In this document: one piece after another, positions 61,958 through 64,000 of the stretch | How positions within the stretch are numbered: the stretch's first letter is position 1 | Layout of the letters: each line of letters starts with the position of its first letter | Source of the DNA: RH-AL1 sp964244495 | Lineage (GTDB): Bacteria; Pseudomonadota; Alphaproteobacteria; Rhizobiales; Beijerinckiaceae | NCBI GenBank assembly: GCA_964244495.1 | Contig: CAXTIU010000011.1 | Coordinates: 62,001 to 126,000 of the forward strand | Length of the DNA stretch: 64,000 nt | Direction: 5' to 3' | Notes under the pieces: generated by a model | What the model saw: only the letters and a program-made list of their open reading frames with translations | Database searches by the model: none | What the model was told of the DNA's origin: nothing | Made by a program: the position numbers and the translations under genes

Positions 61958-63538
61958 TCACGCCTTTGCCGCGGCCGGCAGCGCCGCCCGCGCTCCCTCG
62001 CGCGTCGCCAGCGAAACCGCGAACGTCACGAGGAAGGCGAGCGGGATCGTCACGATGGCCGGCGGGTCGTAGGGGAAGATCGGCGCGGCGTGGCCGAGCA
62101 CCTTCACCCAGACCGCCGGGCCGATCGCCGTCAGGGTCACGGCGGAGACGAGGCCGGTCACGCCGCCGGCGAGCGCGCCGGCGGTCGTCAGCCCGCGCCA
62201 GTAGATCGCCAGCAGCAGCACGGGGAAGTTGGCCGATGCCGCCACCGCGAAGGCGAGGCTGACGCTGTAGGCGACGTTCTGCCCGCGAAACACGAGGCCG
62301 ACCGCGATGGCGACCACGCCGATCGCCACCGTGGCGACGCGCGACACGAGCACCTCGCGGCGTTCGTCGACGTTCCTGAAGACCCTGCCGTACAGGTCGT
62401 GCGAGATCGCCGACGCGCCGGCGAGCGTCAGGCCCGACACCACCGCGAGGATGGTGGCGAAGGCGACCGCCGAGATGAAGCCGAGCATCGGGGCGCCGCC
62501 CACCGCGTCGGCGAGGTGGATCGCCGCCATGTTGGCGCCGCCGCGCAACGCCCCCGACGTGGTCTTGTAGGCGGCGTCCGGCAGCACGAGCGCGACCGTG
62601 CCGTAGCCGATGACCATCACCAGGAGGAAGAAGAAGCCGCAGAACGCCGTGGTGTAGAAGGTCGACAGGCGCGCGGTGCGCGTGTCCTTAACGGTGAAGA
62701 ACCGCATCAGGATATGCGGCAGGCCGGCGATGCCGAACATCAGGCCCATGCCGAGCGACAGCCCGGAGACGGGATCGTTGCGCAGCCCCGAGGCCGCCAG
62801 GATCGCCGCGTGCTTCGGGTGCACCGCGACGGCCTTGGCGACGAGCGCCGACGGATCGAAGGCGAAGCGCTGCAGCAGCAGCAAGGCGAGGGCGGTCGCG
62901 CCGAGCAGGAACAGGCCGGCCTTGATGATCTGCACCCAGGTCGTCGCCGCCATGCCCCCGAAGGTCACGTAGACCATGATGAGGATGCCGACGATGACGA
63001 CGGCGACCGCGTAGTCGAGGCCGAACAGGAGCTCGATCAGCTGTCCCGCGCCGACCATCTGGCCGATGAGGTAGAACGTGATGACCACCAGCGAGTTCAC
63101 CGCCGCCATGATCCGCATCGGCCGCTCCGACAGCCGGCGGGCGAGCACGTCGGCGAAGGTGAAGGAGCCGAGCGCGCGCAACGGCTCGGCGATGAGGAAC
63201 AGCAGCACGGGCCAGCCGACCAGGAAGCCCAGCGCGTAGATCATCCCGTCGAAGCCGCTCGTCGTGATGATGGCGGTGAGGCCGAGGAAGGCGGCGGCGG
63301 ACAGGTAGTCGCCGGCCATGGCGAGGCCGTTCTGGAGCGCGGTGATGTCGCCGCCCGCCGTGTAGAAGGCGGCCCGCGTCGTCGTGCGGCGGGCGACGCG
63401 CCACGTGATGACCAGGGTGATCGCGACGAAGGTGAGGAACAGGCCGATCGCCAGCGGATCGACCGCGACGCGCGCCGCCGCCGCCGGGGCGAGCGCGGCC
63501 AAGGGAAGGAGACTGAACGACGCCGCCGCGAGGACCAT
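61958..63538 (-). CDS. actP: Sodium:solute symporter, ActP-type acetate permease
   Basis: ActP takes up acetate and other short carboxylates with Na+ or H+ at the inner membrane. The 526-residue protein has about 13 spans and family motifs YTAGGDITALQNGLAMAGDY near residues 60-80, SAAAFLGLTAI, AEPLRALGSFTFADVLARRL and FATILAVVSGLTLAGASAISHD. It begins 4 bases after the stop of the DUF485 gene, the yjcH-actP arrangement known from acetate loci. An acetyl-CoA synthetase gene is not in the window. Confidence 0.92.
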   Translation of the reverse strand: MVLAAASFSLLPLAALAPAAAARVAVDPLAIGLFLTFVAITLVITWRVARRTTTRAAFYTAGGDITALQNGLAMAGDYLSAAAFLGLTAIITTSGFDGMIYALGFLVGWPVLLFLIAEPLRALGSFTFADVLARRLSERPMRIMAAVNSLVVITFYLIGQMVGAGQLIELLFGLDYAVAVVIVGILIMVYVTFGGMAATTWVQIIKAGLFLLGATALALLLLQRFAFDPSALVAKAVAVHPKHAAILAASGLRNDPVSGLSLGMGLMFGIAGLPHILMRFFTVKDTRTARLSTFYTTAFCGFFFLLVMVIGYGTVALVLPDAAYKTTSGALRGGANMAAIHLADAVGGAPMLGFISAVAFATILAVVSGLTLAGASAISHDLYGRVFRNVDERREVLVSRVATVAIGVVAIAVGLVFRGQNVAYSVSLAFAVAASANFPVLLLAIYWRGLTTAGALAGGVTGLVSAVTLTAIGPAVWVKVLGHAAPIFPYDPPAIVTIPLAFLVTFAVSLATREGARAALPAAAKA

Positions 63539-63542
63539 GGGG

Positions 63543-63776
63543 CTAGCTCCCGCGCCGGACGCGCGCGTTGACGAGGAGGACGTAGGTGCCGGTGAGCGCC
63601 ACGCAGAAGACGATCAGGGCGCTCGCGAGCACCAGGGACAGGGGGATGGCGCCGACCACCGGCCGCGCCATCGTGTCCGGCGCCGCCGCCGCGAAGACGA
63701 GGAGCGCGAAGAACACGACGATGATCGTTCCCGCGAAACCGAACCGCAGGCCGAGGCCTTCAACCGCATCATCCAT
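63543..63776 (-). CDS. yjcH: DUF485-family small membrane protein (YjcH-like)
   Basis: This 77-residue protein has two membrane spans (about 14-35 and 44-68) joined by a polar loop, in the DUF485/YjcH manner. Family members are almost always found just upstream of actP-type acetate permeases, and here the spacing is 4 bases, implying translational coupling. It lacks the longer N-terminus of E. coli YjcH. Role unknown; presumed accessory to the permease. Confidence 0.72.
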   Translation of the reverse strand: MDDAVEGLGLRFGFAGTIIVVFFALLVFAAAAPDTMARPVVGAIPLSLVLASALIVFCVALTGTYVLLVNARVRRGS

Positions 63777-63794
63777 CGCGCGTCACTCCGGTTC

Positions 63795-64000
63795 CTAGAC
63801 GACCTTGTCGCGGATCGTCTGCGCGAACGGCAGGCTGCCGGCGAAGGACGGGCGGTCGAACAGCCCGTTCGCGTAGGCCGCGAGATCCGGGTGCAGGCCG
63901 CGCCAGTCCATGGCGGCGTAGCGCACGCCGAGGTAGCCGAGGACGCTGCCGATCGCGATGTCGGCCAGGCCGAAACGGTCGCCGATCGCGAAGCGGCGCG
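63795..64000 (-). CDS. Glutathione S-transferase family protein (N-terminal part beyond the window)
   Basis: The last 68 codons of a gene entering from the right edge are visible. RRFAIGDRFGLADIAIGSVL is the conserved N-capping/hydrophobic-staple segment of the GST C-terminal domain (family form: LADI..g), followed by DWRGLHPDLAAYANGLFDRPSF, the usual final helices. The substrate cannot be told. The gene ends 18 bases before the DUF485 start. Confidence 0.8.
   Translation of the reverse strand, partial: RRFAIGDRFGLADIAIGSVLGYLGVRYAAMDWRGLHPDLAAYANGLFDRPSFAGSLPFAQTIRDKVV

Overview
The window is a GC-rich (coding third positions almost all G or C) chromosomal segment of an alphaproteobacterium, most likely of the order Hyphomicrobiales (Rhizobiales). 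The evidence is the gene content: a CckA-type hybrid histidine kinase beside a flagellar FliO homologue, a perfect CtrA box between them, an alphaproteobacterial DksA with a single zinc-finger cysteine, a ScsB-like DsbD, a dimeric NADP isocitrate dehydrogenase and a suc/lpd cluster. I cannot name the genus from the sequence alone.

Layout. 1-2752: MATE exporter (cut by the left edge), His-rich zinc exporter, GNAT enzyme. 2953-8914: dapD (lysine/cell wall), cckA, the CtrA box, fliO, maiA-like GST, dksA. 9034-15698: icd, trmJ, an MFS carrier, murI, a secreted SH3 protein, a D-2-hydroxyacid dehydrogenase. 15702-18703: GNAT, rpmA/rplU, a TPR lipoprotein, rpsU. 19182-26322: sucD, a small Pmp3/YqaE membrane protein, sucA, sucB, lpd. 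Together these supply the 2-oxoglutarate dehydrogenase complex and one subunit of succinyl-CoA synthetase; sucC is absent. 26373-27877: a Phd/VapC-type toxin-antitoxin pair with a palindromic operator, then an AT-richer islet coding one membrane protein. 27878-34354: nadE, an SMP-30 lactonase, glgX, a PfkB kinase. 34355-34911: a gene-poor stretch with a candidate 39-residue membrane protein and two strong hairpins. 34912-45118: cysK, scsB/dsbD, mop, zapE, a DUF3828 protein, carA, small secreted or membrane proteins, a double MaoC protein, ychF. 45183-55419: yciB, a LysR/MFS divergent pair, a KAP-like P-loop NTPase, an aldo/keto reductase, an outer-membrane barrel, ettA, a zinc-ribbon protein. 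55464-58858: a frameshifted MmeI-like restriction-modification gene whose middle section is AT-rich. 59049-64000: small conserved proteins, an MFS carrier, a tautomerase relic, a secreted protein, yjcH-actP acetate uptake, and a GST cut by the right edge.

Most of the window is housekeeping. The accessory signals are the toxin-antitoxin islet, the KAP-like NTPase and the restriction-modification gene. No CRISPR array, tRNA, rRNA, transposase or phage gene was recognised. I did not find a convincing new multi-gene system. The points most worth a second look are the broken mosaic restriction gene, the CtrA box, the missing sucC with a Pmp3-type gene in the suc cluster, the KAP-like NTPase, and the small-ORF/hairpin stretch near 34.6 kb.
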